Origin: Acidobacteriota bacterium
GTDB lineage: Bacteria > Acidobacteriota > Blastocatellia > RBC074
Reading direction: 5' to 3'
Length of the DNA: 64,000 nt
Assembly (NCBI GenBank): GCA_018269055.1
Contig: JAFDVI010000005.1
Location: forward strand, 165,460-229,459
Both the position numbers and the translations under genes were made by a program. The notes under the pieces were generated by a model, which saw only the letters and a list, made by a program, of their open reading frames with translations, ran no database searches and had not been told where the DNA came from. Each line of letters starts with the position of its first letter. Position 1 is the stretch's first letter. Below, piece after piece: positions 10,001 through 18,975 of the stretch.

Positions 10001-12072
10001 GACGATTGGTGGCGGTGACCTACGGCAGCAGCACAACCAGCGTCGGCACGTATTATGGCTACGATTCGCTGGGAAGAGTGCTGCGGCGAACGCAGCAGAT
10101 TGGCTCGTCCAGCAACAACTACGCGGTGCAGGCGACCTATGACCTTTCGGGCGCGATGACCGGCGGGACCTATCCTTCGACGCGAACGACGACGTACACA
10201 TACGATCAAGCGGGGCGGTTGAGCACGTTCAGCGGAACGCTGGGTGATGGCACATCGCGGACGTATGCCAACGTCACGCAGTACAGCGCGGCGGGACTGA
10301 AGGAGCGGGAGAGTTACGGCACGGGATCGAACGGAATGACCACGCCGCTTTACCTGAAGCTGCATTACAACAAACGGCAGCAGTTGGTGGATTTGCGATT
10401 GGGCAGCGTCAATGACGAATGGAACTGGAACCGGGGCTTGCAGACGTTTTATTACGGAACGGACGCGATCACCAATTGGAATCCGTTTGCGGATGACGAC
10501 GACAACAACGGGAACGTCCGGCGCGCGCTGCATTACGTGCCGACGGCGGTGGACGGCAGCGGCGACGTGACGACTTACGTGATTCCGCAGCTTCACGATT
10601 ACAGCTACGACGCGCTAAACCGGATCAGCGGCATGCTGGAATGGCAGTTGGATGGGAGCGGAAACTGGCAATCGAACGTAGTGACGCAGAATTACGGCTA
10701 CGACCGGTTCGGCAATCGCGGGATCACCAGCGCGACGGGCGGCGTGAACAGTTACAACCCAAGCTACACGGCAAGCACGAACCGGATCAGCAGCCTGACG
10801 TATGATTCGGCGGGCAACATCACCTACGACGCGGCGAGCGGCGGGACGATGACCTACGACGCGGATAACCACATGGTAACAGCCTCGAGCGGCGGAACGT
10901 ACGTCTACGACGGCGAAGGCAAGCGCGTGAAGCGAACCGCATCGAGCCAGGAATGGTGGTACGTGTATGGCATCGGTGGAGAATTGATTGCAGAATACCT
11001 CTCTACCGCAACGACAACGGTGAAGGAGGAATACGGCTACCGAGGCGGGCGGTTGCTGGTGCTATGGGACGCGGACAAGAGCGGAGACGAGCGATTGAAG
11101 TGGCTGGTGACGGATCATCTGGGTTCGACGCGAATGGAAGCGGACAAGTCCGGGAGCTTGGCGGCGATGGTGCGGCACGATTACCTGCCATTCGGAGAAG
11201 AGTTGGCGGCAGGAATTCGCGGGAGCGGGTATGGATATGTCAGCACGAATGTCCGGCAGAAGTTTGGGTCGAAAGAACGTGATACGGAAACTGGACTGGA
11301 TTTCTTCGAGGCTAGATACTATGCAAACACGCAAGGACGCTTTACTTCGAGTGATCCGATTCTGATCGCAAAGCAAAAGTTGCTTGATCCCCAACAGTGG
11401 GATATGTACTCATACACCCGCAACAATCCGATTCGCTTCACTGACCCAACAGGAAAGTATGTTTGCGCAGACAATAAAGTATGCGAACAATTTGAAAAAG
11501 CCAGACAGAAGGCTTTGAAGTCAAAAGATGCAGATGTAGTACGAGCGGCTGCTGCTTACGGCGATCCTTCAAAAAAGAAGGGGGACAGCGGGGACAACGG
11601 AGTCTATGTGAGCTTCTCGGACAACCTGAAGGGCGATCGTGCCGGAACTGTCTCACGACGTGATACAGGAATTGAACAGGACTCCAAGAGTCCTAATGGA
11701 TTGAGAGCCACAGTAAACGTCACGATAAAGAGTGATCAAGCTAGCAATGAGGAAGTTATTGTTCACGAGGGTAGCCACGTCGCAGATAGGCAGGATTTTG
11801 TGAATGCAATAGGTTTGGATGGGAATATGGACAAGGCAAACGCTCTGAATATAACACTGCGAGAAAGTGAAATAAGAGCCTACAAACTCTCGATTTCCTA
11901 CGCGCAGCGAGGCAACCAGACTTTGAATTTTGGCCCTTGCGGACTAATGCAAGAATGTAAGTTTCCGCCTGCGATGATGCCAGCATTGCGTGACCAACGT
12001 ATAGACGACCTATTAAATTCTCAATACACTAACTTAAATACAGTTATCTTTCCGGAGCTTAAGAAACCATGA
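7096..12072 (+). CDS. Rhs/YD-repeat protein with C-terminal zincin-like toxin tip
   Basis: 1658 aa from a GTG at 7096, in the same frame as the N-terminal piece. Many YD repeats (YDALGR, YDSLGRV, YDQAGRL types) build the Rhs shell. The core ends in the hallmark FGSKERDTETGLDFFEARYY, GRFTSSDP and NNPIRFTDPTG, after which sequence and composition change. Hand-counted GC is 39/60 in the core (10681-10740) and 24/60 in the tip (11701-11760). The tip (about 205 aa) has HEGSH (11764-11778), an HExxH zinc motif, and ESEIRAY about 30 residues later as a possible third ligand. By analogy with polymorphic toxins it is probably a released metallopeptidase-type effector. Without the 5' piece it lacks an export signal, so the locus may be inactive unless the stop is bypassed. 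Confidence 0.9.
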   Translation: MLIGRVIGLPGQNCGSVGTSYTDTLTRLTFTAGDGTEYQLRDTSSNNGNSATTTWSYCDVGYAPNRGKVFVTDDGSAVTFVSDSDIYDAYNGGVTERIYPSGYLMLPDGSRYRIDDGYVTWIRDRNGNKISFTYGWGGVATITDSLNRVINIGYGDDPATSYNDHDEITWKGYGGTTRTIKIYFSQMSSAMRSGDSVQTYYTLFPDLNGASSSTTFNPTKIASSVELPNGKSYSFKYNRYGELARVELPTGGAIEYDYEAGISGGATSGAYGGNGAYIGKQVYRRVVERRVYKDSGSTYEHRTLISKAEDSSGGNLGYVDVETKNYSGTTLTKERHYFHGSAKVPTAQLPYDYSQWKDGKEWKTEAQNTSGTAIKTTENTWQQPASGYTWPLTSAESSDSVRANNPKITQTLSTLNETSQVAKQTFAYDAHFNQTDVYEFDYGSSSPPSYATRHTKTDYLTTNSVNSINNAGPIGSAYASSDYHIRNLPAKQYVYSVNTSNGTETKIAQTEYEYDKYDTSTYHANLVARSGISGLDSGYASTSTVARGNVTKTTSYSDAAGLTGAVSTHQQYDVAGNVVVAIDARGKSTTFDYSDRYGAPSGEARANSAPSELSSVSQTSFAFPTKITNALSHEVYTQFDYYLGKVVDREDANGVVSSASYSDTLDRPTQVIRASTASPSDSNKSQTTFAYDDTNKIITTTSDQSSYDDNALKGQILYDGLGRTTETRSYENSTDYIIVNQTYDALGRQYQVSNPYRTGDTAVWTTTAYDALGRVISVATPDTATVSTAYDGARVLVTDQAGKQRISQSDAFGRLTNVWEVTASDSATESVSFPGYSGITDGYLTKYVYDALDNLTTVTQQIGTSGTTQTRTFVYDSLKRLTSATNPESGATSYVYDENGNLTEKTDARTTKTTLVYDDLNRPTSKTYSGTTTEGTDAANATAPVYFKYDSQTLPTGAPSGFDRGKAIGRLVAVTYGSSTTSVGTYYGYDSLGRVLRRTQQIGSSSNNYAVQATYDLSGAMTGGTYPSTRTTTYTYDQAGRLSTFSGTLGDGTSRTYANVTQYSAAGLKERESYGTGSNGMTTPLYLKLHYNKRQQLVDLRLGSVNDEWNWNRGLQTFYYGTDAITNWNPFADDDDNNGNVRRALHYVPTAVDGSGDVTTYVIPQLHDYSYDALNRISGMLEWQLDGSGNWQSNVVTQNYGYDRFGNRGITSATGGVNSYNPSYTASTNRISSLTYDSAGNITYDAASGGTMTYDADNHMVTASSGGTYVYDGEGKRVKRTASSQEWWYVYGIGGELIAEYLSTATTTVKEEYGYRGGRLLVLWDADKSGDERLKWLVTDHLGSTRMEADKSGSLAAMVRHDYLPFGEELAAGIRGSGYGYVSTNVRQKFGSKERDTETGLDFFEARYYANTQGRFTSSDPILIAKQKLLDPQQWDMYSYTRNNPIRFTDPTGKYVCADNKVCEQFEKARQKALKSKDADVVRAAAAYGDPSKKKGDSGDNGVYVSFSDNLKGDRAGTVSRRDTGIEQDSKSPNGLRATVNVTIKSDQASNEEVIVHEGSHVADRQDFVNAIGLDGNMDKANALNITLRESEIRAYKLSISYAQRGNQTLNFGPCGLMQECKFPPAMMPALRDQRIDDLLNSQYTNLNTVIFPELKKP
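9706..10560 (+). repeat. Duplicated Rhs core block, copy 1 (inside the Rhs gene)
   Basis: 855 bp aligned with 12651-13505 at a constant offset of 2945, so there is no net insertion or deletion. Differences are scattered and mostly at third codon positions. Confidence 0.9.
11446..12072 (+). other. Rhs C-terminal tip (candidate metallopeptidase toxin domain)
   Basis: This is the variable tip downstream of the DPTG boundary. It is lower in GC than the core and has no YD repeats. HEGSHVADRQDF plus the later ESEIRAY fit a gluzincin-like active site (two His, then a Glu). Tip boundary, composition shift and overlapping downstream gene are the usual layout of a swapped toxin/immunity cassette. Activity is inferred, not shown. 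Confidence 0.6.
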
Positions 12073-12572
12073 AACTACTCTTTTCTTTGATAATTGTCAC
12101 ACTTTCCTTTTCGCCAACTTTTGCGCAAAAGGGGACTACCCAAAAGCAAATTTCGGATGTACTGAGCTTATGTGAGTTGGCTGATAACTGGAAGGACCAT
12201 AACCGAAATAAGATTCGCGTTCGCGCGATCTTGGTATCAGGAGCGGAGCAGACGTGGCTGTACGATCCTGCGTGCAAAAACGGAGAAGCCTTAACCTATG
12301 TAAGCTTTCGCCAACACGTAAAAGGAGCGATGAAAAGATTGGACCAGATCATTGCAAAGGATAGGCGGACGCAGGTGATCCTTGAGGGAATCTTTTATGG
12401 GCCAGAGCCATACAAGAAGGTGGATTCTAAGCTACCAGCATCCATAAGAGAGCGGCTTGAAAAATCGCCCAAGGGTTATGGGCATATGAATTCGTTCAAG
12501 ACAATGATTGAGGTGACTAAAGTTATTGAGGCAGCCGAGGTGCCTCACGATGTTCCTACCAGTAAGCCTTAA
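12069..12572 (+). CDS. Secreted protein overlapping the Rhs tip; candidate immunity protein
   Basis: 167 aa. The ATG at 12069 overlaps the Rhs stop (ATGA), so translation is coupled. A signal peptide (LLFSLIIVTLSFSPTFAQ) sends it to the periplasm or outside. The mature protein has CELADNWKDHNRNKIRVRA, then TWLYDPAC, with two cysteines that could pair, in an OB-fold-like beta pattern. Proteins with this C...YDPAC layout are, to my recollection, common as stand-alone secreted proteins in Acidobacteria, so the immunity role rests on position alone. If it is an immunity protein, the toxin is expected to act outside the cytoplasm. Confidence 0.7.
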   Translation: MKLLFSLIIVTLSFSPTFAQKGTTQKQISDVLSLCELADNWKDHNRNKIRVRAILVSGAEQTWLYDPACKNGEALTYVSFRQHVKGAMKRLDQIIAKDRRTQVILEGIFYGPEPYKKVDSKLPASIRERLEKSPKGYGHMNSFKTMIEVTKVIEAAEVPHDVPTSKP

Positions 12573-12647
12573 GGGAGCAGCTTATGATATGAAGTTTTTC
12601 TCTACCACAATCCTCTCTATTACAGTAGGCGCGCCAGATAGCCCTAG

Positions 12648-13544
12648 ATGCGGAGCTTCGTCTATGATTCGCTAAAGCGGCTGATTTCTGCCACCAATCT
12701 GGAAAGTGGCTCGACCAGCCAAAGCTACGACGCCAACGGGAACCTGCTGGAAAAGACCGATGCCCGGACGACGAAGACGACGTTGGTTTACGACGATCTG
12801 AACCGCCCGACTTCCAAGACCTACTCCGGCACGACAACCGAAGGCACTAACGCAGCCAGCGCTACAGCACCTGTCTACTTTAAGTACGACAGCCAGACGC
12901 TGCCGAGCGGAGCGCCGTCGGGCTTCGATCGCGGGAAAGCGGTCGGGCGCTTGGTGGCGGTGACTTACGGCAGCAGCACGACCAGTGTCGGCACGTATTA
13001 CGGCTACGATTCGCTGGGCCGGGTGTTGCGGCGGACGCAGCAGATCGGTTCGTCCAGCAATAACTACGCGGTGCAGGCGACTTACGATCTGTCCGGCGCG
13101 ATGACCGGCGGAACCTATCCTTCGACGCATACGACCAGTTACAGCTACAATCAGGCAGGCCAATTGAGCGGCTTCAGCGGAACGTTGGGCGACGGCACGT
13201 CGCGGACGTATGCTTCCGTCACGTAGTACAACGCGGCGGGGCTGAAAGAACGCGAAAGTTACGGGACGGGATCGAACGGAATGACTACGCCGCTGTACCT
13301 GAAGCTGCATTACAACAAGCGGCAGCAGTTGGTGGATTTGCGACTGGGCAGCGTCAACGATGAATGGAACTGGAACCGGGGATTGCAGACGTTTTATTAC
13401 GGGACGGACGCGATCACCAATTGGAATCCGTTTGCGGATGATGACGACAACAACGGGAACGTGCGGCGCGCGTTGCATTACGTGCCGACAGCGGTGGACG
13501 GCAGCAGATTGGCTCCTCAAGCAACCAAGACCACGGCACTCTAA
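12648..13544 (+). pseudogene. Orphan Rhs core fragment, degenerate
   Basis: This stretch repeats the middle of the Rhs core in one frame: SFVYDSLKRL, then the TYSGTTTEGT and GYDSLGRVLRR segments and the LRLGSVNDEWNW segment. A TAG at 13224-13226 interrupts it where the intact copy has CAG. It has no signal, no DPTG boundary and no toxin tip. The final 26 bases (from 13502) match a different, upstream part of the core (10093 onward), so the 3' end is a recombination joint that shifts the frame into a stop at 13542-13544. Confidence 0.85.
12651..13505 (+). repeat. Duplicated Rhs core block, copy 2 (orphan)
   Basis: Partner of 9706-10560. The left edge is abrupt: nothing before 12651 matches the core. 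At the right edge CAGCAGATTGGCTC (13502-13515) equals 10093-10106, marking a second joint. Confidence 0.9.
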
Positions 13545-13569
13545 GGGCGTAAAATTCTGACTTGCCAGG

Positions 13570-14349
13570 TTATGACGATGTGGAGATGCTCTGGTTAGGG
13601 TTAGTTTGTCGTTGCCGCAGAACTTCAAACAACACCACACCCGCTGCCACGCTGACGTTCAGCGAATTCAGTTGTCCAACCATTGGAATGGATACAACTG
13701 CATCGCAGTTTTCGCGCACCAGTCGCCGAATGCCTTTGCCTTCGCTGCCCATCACCAACGCCAGTGGGACGTTGAAATCAAACTCCGTGTAGGTGGTTTC
13801 CGCTCCGCCTTCTACGCCGACCACCCAGATGCTGCGTTCCTTCAGGTCTTCGATCAATCGAACCAGATTCGTGACACGCGCGACGCGGACGTATTCGACC
13901 GCGCCCGCCGAAGTTTTGGCGACGGTTTCATTCAACCCGGCGGCACGATGTTCGGGGATGAACACGCAGTCCACACCCGCGCCTTCACAAGTTCGTAAAA
14001 TCGCGCCCAGGTTGTGTGGGTCTTCAATTCCATCCAGCAACACCAGCAATGGGCGTTCGCTCAAACTTTCCAGAATCGCATCGGCTTCGACGTAACCGGA
14101 ATGTCGCTTTTGTGCATTGTCAGGAGCCATCGCCAGGGCGACGACGCCTTGGTGGTTGGCGTGGCGAGTCAACTCGTCCAACTCACGACGCTCGCGCGTT
14201 TCAATGCTGACGCCTGCGCGCCTGGCAGCTTCGGTCAGTTCTTTCAGCCGCGAAGGATTGGCTCCGCTGGCGATCAGGATTTTTCGGATCGGTCGCCGCC
14301 GCGCGCGCAACGCTTCCAGCACGGGCGATAATCCGTAAATGTGATTCAT
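13570..14349 (-). CDS. rlmB: 23S rRNA 2'-O-methyltransferase of the TrmH/SpoU family (RlmB-like)
   Basis: 259 aa, the usual RlmB size. The N-terminal substrate-binding domain starts IYGLSPVLEALRARRRPI. The SPOUT motifs are all present: motif 1 DGIEDPHNLGAILRTCEGAG (conserved N and R), motif 2 LVMGSEGKGI, and motif 3 IPMVGQLNSLNVSVAAG with the deep trefoil knot that holds SAM. The expected reaction is methylation of G2251 in the 23S P-loop, though paralogues modify other sites. It is convergent with the orphan Rhs fragment and the ribosome site is weak. Confidence 0.92.
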   Translation of the reverse strand: MNHIYGLSPVLEALRARRRPIRKILIASGANPSRLKELTEAARRAGVSIETRERRELDELTRHANHQGVVALAMAPDNAQKRHSGYVEADAILESLSERPLLVLLDGIEDPHNLGAILRTCEGAGVDCVFIPEHRAAGLNETVAKTSAGAVEYVRVARVTNLVRLIEDLKERSIWVVGVEGGAETTYTEFDFNVPLALVMGSEGKGIRRLVRENCDAVVSIPMVGQLNSLNVSVAAGVVLFEVLRQRQTNPNQSISTSS

Positions 14350-14419
14350 CGGGGTGCATTCCTCAATCAGAATTGAATTGATACCGCGCCGGATTATATC
14401 GGTTTTGGCTGAAAGAAAT

Positions 14420-14563
14420 GTAGCGCGGGTTTTCCAACCTGCGCCTGCTTTGTGAAGATTGCTGTTGTTGGCAAAGTCACGAACGCATGGTGTGTGAAAA
14501 TGGCTGTTGTTGGTTGAAGGCTCGAATCGAGAAATTCCGCGCGGGTTGGAAAAACTGCGCTAC
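14420..14563. repeat. GTAG-headed inverted repeat pair (REP/BIME-like)
   Basis: The left arm 14420-14444 and right arm 14539-14563 are near-complementary 25-mers. The outer ends are GTAG and CTAC and the inner palindromic part pairs GGTTTTCCAACC with GGTTGGAAAAAC. The element fills most of the 318 bp gap between rlmB and the next gene; otherwise the gap holds nothing I can name. The same architecture occurs at 39457-39537 and 50328-50409. Confidence 0.65.
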
Positions 14564-14667
14564 AGAAAAAAGCGGCAACCTGAAGTTGTGGCTTCAAGTT
14601 GCCGAAAAAGAGACTCAACGTTTCAGTGGGAAATTCGATCAAACTGGTTTGTGCTCAGGCCGGTTGG

Positions 14668-15120
14668 TTATTGAACCAGCGCGACAGTCACGATTTCCGG
14701 CTCGACTTTGTTGTTGGCCAGATGGCGTCCGCTCAACTCTTTGACGAGTTCACGCTCAGCCTTGGAAGTCGGCAATTGCATCGCTTCCGTTTGGCCTTCG
14801 ATCTGCATCTTTGCCAAAAAGTATTTGTCGCCATACCGATGGAAGACCAGTTGCGTGGTCGTAGCGGCTTGTTTGTCGTCAACTTTTTGGAAAATGGAAA
14901 CCGCTGGCGATTTCCAATCAATGCTGCGGATGATCACTGTTCCGCGCGGCGCACTCGGTTCGGCAATCGTGTATTTGCCTGCCACCATGGTTTTGCCGTT
15001 GACCTGGAAATCGAAAGGAACATTCGCCGTCAACGCAGGCGTCTGCGCAAAAGCCGAAACGGAAGACAACACAAACAGAAAACCGATCGTTGCGACAAAA
15101 TTCATCATCTGTTTTTTCAT
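14668..15120 (-). CDS. Small secreted protein of a family frequent in Acidobacteria
   Basis: 150 aa from the ATG at 15120, chosen over an upstream start because GGAGC lies 7 bp before it and the signal peptide (NFVATIGFLFVLSSVSAFAQ) follows. The mature part starts TANVPFDFQVNGKTMVAGKY, a recurrent pattern in Acidobacteria secreted proteins, then alternates strands (VFHRYGDKYFLAKM) with a short helical tail. It has no catalytic motif. The role is unknown; a periplasmic or envelope beta-sandwich is likely. Confidence 0.8.
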   Translation of the reverse strand: MKKQMMNFVATIGFLFVLSSVSAFAQTPALTANVPFDFQVNGKTMVAGKYTIAEPSAPRGTVIIRSIDWKSPAVSIFQKVDDKQAATTTQLVFHRYGDKYFLAKMQIEGQTEAMQLPTSKAERELVKELSGRHLANNKVEPEIVTVALVQ

Positions 15121-15390
15121 GACAAGCTCCTTTTTTTGAGGGGTTGAAAATTTCAACCCGGGACAATTTTCAATCTCGTTTTTGACCTTCTCTCACTTCT
15201 TCATCACCCTTCATCTGTGCGATGATTCGCTTCATCGTTTGCGCCATAAGCTAGATCAACCTTCGTGCCAATGGATTTTGACCGGTGGAAACCGATGGAA
15301 TTGTTTACTGAACTCGTTGATCGGGTGGGAGTTGGAGTCGTGAGAGATTCCTTTGCGATAGCGCGGACAGATTGCTGCCCAAAAGAATTT

Positions 15391-15440
15391 CTATCTGAAC
15401 AGATAGCTTGTTTACGTGCGACCTATCTGAACGGATAGGT
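15391..15440 (+). promoter_or_regulatory. Two matching operator palindromes before the sigma54-type regulator gene
   Basis: CTATCTGAACAGATAG (15391-15406) and ACCTATCTGAACGGATAGGT (15421-15440) share the core CTATCTGAAC(A/G)GATAG. Their centres are 32 bp apart, about three helical turns, so a dimer could sit on each on the same DNA face. The second ends 16 bp before the ATG at 15457. They may be a repressor site pair or an autoregulatory activator site. The rest of 15121-15390 shows nothing clear. Confidence 0.7.
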
Positions 15441-15456
15441 TGCCAGAGAAGCCGTT

Positions 15457-17385
15457 ATGACAAATCCACGATTGATTGTTTTGGCTGGTCCATTGAAGGG
15501 CAAGGTTTTCAATCTTGCCGAAGAAGAGGTGTTGTTTGGCCGCGAATCTTCCAGCCGTATTTCCCTGGCGGATCTTTCGACTTCGCGGCGGCATTGCCGC
15601 ATTCGGCACGAATCGGATGCTTATGTGCTGACTGACCTGGAAAGTTTCAATGGAACTTTCGTCAATGGCTTGCCGGTTAAGGAACGCCCCCTGGAACACG
15701 GCGACCGCATTGCCGTTGGCAACTCGCATTTTCTGTTTTTGCTTCACGACAAAGAAACTGTCTCGGATTCCGGGAAGGTGCAATTGGATGAAGGGGAGAA
15801 TCTGACTTCGGACACTGTGCGGATTCGACAGGAAGATTTGCTGCTGCTGCAACCGGAACGACAGTCTTCTTTACCGCCGAAAGCCCGACTGGTCGCTGAT
15901 TTGAATGCACTGTTGAAAATCAGCCGGACGATTAATTCCATCCGCAGCCTGGAGGAGTTGCAGCGACAATTGCTGGAATTGATTTTTGAAGTAGTCCCCG
16001 CACAGCGCGGCGCCATTTTGTTGACGGACGGCAAATCAAAGCTGGATGAATTCGCTTCGACCTTTGGCTGGGATCGCCAAGCCGGAGCGCAAACCACCGT
16101 CCGCATCAGCCGGGCGATTCTCAATCAAGTGTTGAGCGATGGCGAAGCCATTTTGAGCAACAACATTTTGGAAAATGAAGCCTTCGGTGAAAACGAAAGT
16201 TTGATGGTTTCGCAAACACGCGCTTTGTTGGCGGTGCCGATTTTATTGATGAATCGGAAGCTCGGCGCGATTTACCTGAGCACCAGCGATGCGGCGGCAA
16301 AATTTGATGAAGATCATCTGCAACTGGTTTCGGCCATCGCCGGGATTGCGGCAGTGGCGTTGGAAAACGTTCGCCAACTGGAATGGTTGGAAAATGAAAA
16401 CCAGCGGCTGACCGACGAAATCAACATCGAACGCAGCATGGTCGGCGAAGGCAAGCGCATGCGCGATGTGTATCAATTCATCGCCAAAGTCGCGCCGACC
16501 GATTCCACCGTGTTGATTCGCGGCGAAAGCGGAACCGGCAAAGAGCTTGCCGCTCATTCAATTCATCAAAACAGCCCTCGTTCGCGCAAACCTTTTGTGG
16601 CCATCAACTGCGCTGCGTTGACGGAAACCCTGCTGGAAAGCGAGTTGTTCGGTCACGAGAAAGGCGCATTTACCGGAGCCATTGCGCAAAAGAAAGGGAA
16701 GTTTGAGGTCGCCGATGGCGGAACCATCTTCCTGGACGAGTTGGGCGAAATGTCGTTGGTGTTGCAGGCCAAGTTGCTGCGCGTGTTGCAGGAGCAGGAA
16801 TTTGAACGCGTCGGCGGGACTCGTCCGATCAAGGTGGATGTGCGATTGATCGCCGCCACCAATCGCGACCTGGAAGCTTCGATCAAGGATGGATCTTTCC
16901 GTCAGGATTTGTATTACCGGCTGAACGTCGTTTCGTTGAAATTGCCGCCGTTGCGCGAACGTCGTGAAGACATTCCGTTGCTGGCCAGTTACTTTGCGAC
17001 TCGATGCGCCGCCAGATGCAAACGTCAGGTGCGTGGAATTGCGCCGGACGCGCGCGCGTTGCTGACGGCATACGCTTGGCCGGGCAATGTTCGCGAACTG
17101 GAAAACGCCATCGAACGCGCAGTCGTGCTCGGTTCCACCGATCTGATTCGCCCGGAAGATTTGCCGGAAGCAATTTTGGAAACGGAAGCCGACACTTCCA
17201 CGACAAGTGTTTCCATCGCCAATTACCACGAAACGATCAAGGAAACGAAAAAACAATTGATTCTCAAAGCCATTGCTGAAGCTGATGGCAACATCACGGA
17301 GGCCGCGCGACTGCTTGGCGTTCAGGCGAATTACCTGCATAGGTTAATCAGCAATCTCAATTTGAGAGCGGCGCTGAAGCGATGA
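15457..17385 (+). CDS. FHA-GAF-sigma54-interaction (AAA+)-Fis HTH transcriptional regulator
   Basis: 642 aa cytoplasmic regulator. The FHA domain is at ~residues 5-95 ([25 protein letters not shown]), binding phosphothreonine. The GAF domain is at ~150-300. The sigma54 AAA+ domain is at ~325-560, with Walker A GESGTGKE (~352), the GAFTGA loop (~404), [11 protein letters not shown] and the arginine-finger region. The Fis-type HTH is at ~595-640 ([19 protein letters not shown]). GAFTGA shows it should remodel RNA polymerase-sigma54. The FHA domain suggests activation by a Ser/Thr kinase. A kinase gene lies convergently 16 bp away, which makes a functional pair plausible but unproven. Two palindromes sit just upstream. 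Confidence 0.95.
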   Translation: MTNPRLIVLAGPLKGKVFNLAEEEVLFGRESSSRISLADLSTSRRHCRIRHESDAYVLTDLESFNGTFVNGLPVKERPLEHGDRIAVGNSHFLFLLHDKETVSDSGKVQLDEGENLTSDTVRIRQEDLLLLQPERQSSLPPKARLVADLNALLKISRTINSIRSLEELQRQLLELIFEVVPAQRGAILLTDGKSKLDEFASTFGWDRQAGAQTTVRISRAILNQVLSDGEAILSNNILENEAFGENESLMVSQTRALLAVPILLMNRKLGAIYLSTSDAAAKFDEDHLQLVSAIAGIAAVALENVRQLEWLENENQRLTDEINIERSMVGEGKRMRDVYQFIAKVAPTDSTVLIRGESGTGKELAAHSIHQNSPRSRKPFVAINCAALTETLLESELFGHEKGAFTGAIAQKKGKFEVADGGTIFLDELGEMSLVLQAKLLRVLQEQEFERVGGTRPIKVDVRLIAATNRDLEASIKDGSFRQDLYYRLNVVSLKLPPLRERREDIPLLASYFATRCAARCKRQVRGIAPDARALLTAYAWPGNVRELENAIERAVVLGSTDLIRPEDLPEAILETEADTSTTSVSIANYHETIKETKKQLILKAIAEADGNITEAARLLGVQANYLHRLISNLNLRAALKR

Positions 17386-17401
17386 TGGAAAGAGGATCGG
17401 T

Positions 17402-18949
17402 TTACCGCAGTTTCGATTCCGCTTCGGATAATCCGGTTTGCGCGCGTTTTGAATCCGGGCGGAGTTTCAATGCTTCGGAATAGTCTCGTTTGGCGGCGGC
17501 GTAATCCTGTTTGCTGAGTTCCAAATCGGCCACTGTCAGCAGGCCCTGCAACTTTTTCAATTCGGCCAACCGGGCGGAGATGTTCGCTGCATCCGCGGCC
17601 TGCCCATTTGCCTGCAAGTATTCGCCATAAAGTTTGATTGCGTCGGCATAGCGTTCCTGTTGTTCCAGGTTGCGGATTTGCTGTAGGCGTTCATCTACCC
17701 TGGGAACAGAAGTCGTTGTGGGCTGGACGGCGGTCGTCGAAGTTTCAACCGCCGGCGAACTCCGAAACCACAGGGCGTACGCGCCAGCGGCGGCGAACAA
17801 ACAAACCAGAATCACACTGACAACAATGACGCCTGCGGAGCCGGAACGACGCGATTGCGGTTTCGGCTGTGATTGTCTTGGCGCGATGTTTGTTTGAAGC
17901 CGGTCAAACTCTGCTGCCGGTGCAGACCTGACCGCCGTAGGTTTGGCGTTGGGATGGGTTGGACCGGCGGGAAGCACTTCTGTGGTCAACGGCGCGGGTT
18001 GCGTTGGCGACTCCAGGACTTCGGTCATTGTGTGCGCAATCTGGTTGATCGAAGCGGCAACTGAGGACGCTTTGCTCGACCCGTTCGGGCGTTCGTATTC
18101 CAGCAAGGCATCCAGAAATTCTGCTGCCGAAGCAAATCGGTCGTCAGGGTCTTTGGCCAAAGAACGCATGACAACCGCCGCCAATGCCGCGGGAACATGC
18201 GGAGCCAACTGCGCCAGCGGCGGCGGAGTCAATTCCGTATGGCCTCTCATCACTTCGTATGCCGAACCGCTTTCTGAATAGGGAAACGGCAAGCGCCCGG
18301 AAAGCGCTTCGTAAAACGACACGCCCAGGCTGTACAAATCCGAACGCGCGTCTACTTCCTGACCGCGAATCTGTTCCGGCGACATGTACTCAATTGTGCC
18401 GGGATTGAAGCCGGTGCGCGTCATGTTGCTTTCACCTGCGAGTTTGACGATTCCGAAATCCGTGATCTTCAATCGCGCCATTCCGTCCAGCAACAAATTC
18501 GCCGGTTTGATGTCACGATGTGTGATGCCTTTGAACGGCCGGCCCGCTTCGTCCACGTAACTGAAATTGTGCGCATAATCCAACGCCGACAGCGCCTGTT
18601 TGAACAATGCCACGGCTTGATTCGGAGCCAGCGCGCCTTGCCGCTGGATCAGGTCCCGCAAACTCATCCCGTTCACGAATTCCATCACCAGATAATAGTT
18701 TTCCGTGGAGGAGAAGAATTCGTACACGCGCACGATGTTTGGATGGTCGAGTTGTGATTGCACATACGCTTCGCGCACGAACCGCGCTTTGAGCTGGTCC
18801 TGTGCATGCGGCGGAAAGGAAGAAAGCAGGATGGATTTAACGACGACTTCACGCGGCAACGCTTGATGACGGCCTCGATAAACCGCGCCCATGCCGCCCT
18901 GCGCCAATTCGCTAGTGATTATGTAATTGCCGATGGTTGTTCCGACCAT
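17402..18949 (-). CDS. PknB-type Ser/Thr protein kinase with TM segment and TPR-like tail
   Basis: 515 aa. The kinase domain is at ~residues 8-275: glycine loop GGMGAVYRG, lysine in VVVKSIL, catalytic loop [12 protein letters not shown] (~145), DFGIVKLAG, and [11 protein letters not shown] proline-rich linker is followed by one membrane helix at ~375-397 ([20 protein letters not shown]). A ~100-residue outer part has helix pairs ([31 protein letters not shown]) that look like two TPRs. The kinase is inside the cell and the sensor part outside. It is the last gene of a minus-strand run whose other members are secreted, so it may sense them or their partners. Confidence 0.95.
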   Translation of the reverse strand: MVGTTIGNYIITSELAQGGMGAVYRGRHQALPREVVVKSILLSSFPPHAQDQLKARFVREAYVQSQLDHPNIVRVYEFFSSTENYYLVMEFVNGMSLRDLIQRQGALAPNQAVALFKQALSALDYAHNFSYVDEAGRPFKGITHRDIKPANLLLDGMARLKITDFGIVKLAGESNMTRTGFNPGTIEYMSPEQIRGQEVDARSDLYSLGVSFYEALSGRLPFPYSESGSAYEVMRGHTELTPPPLAQLAPHVPAALAAVVMRSLAKDPDDRFASAAEFLDALLEYERPNGSSKASSVAASINQIAHTMTEVLESPTQPAPLTTEVLPAGPTHPNAKPTAVRSAPAAEFDRLQTNIAPRQSQPKPQSRRSGSAGVIVVSVILVCLFAAAGAYALWFRSSPAVETSTTAVQPTTTSVPRVDERLQQIRNLEQQERYADAIKLYGEYLQANGQAADAANISARLAELKKLQGLLTVADLELSKQDYAAAKRDYSEALKLRPDSKRAQTGLSEAESKLR

Positions 18950-18975
18950 AAAATAATGTGGAGCGAACTGTCAGT

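Noticed and set aside
9538..10596. 352-aa minus-strand frame antisense to the Rhs core (and a similar one at 12672-13640)
   Set aside because: It is the shadow of repeated, GC-rich Rhs coding sequence; it has no ribosome site, the residue mix is arginine-rich and random-looking, and the plus strand carries clear Rhs motifs.
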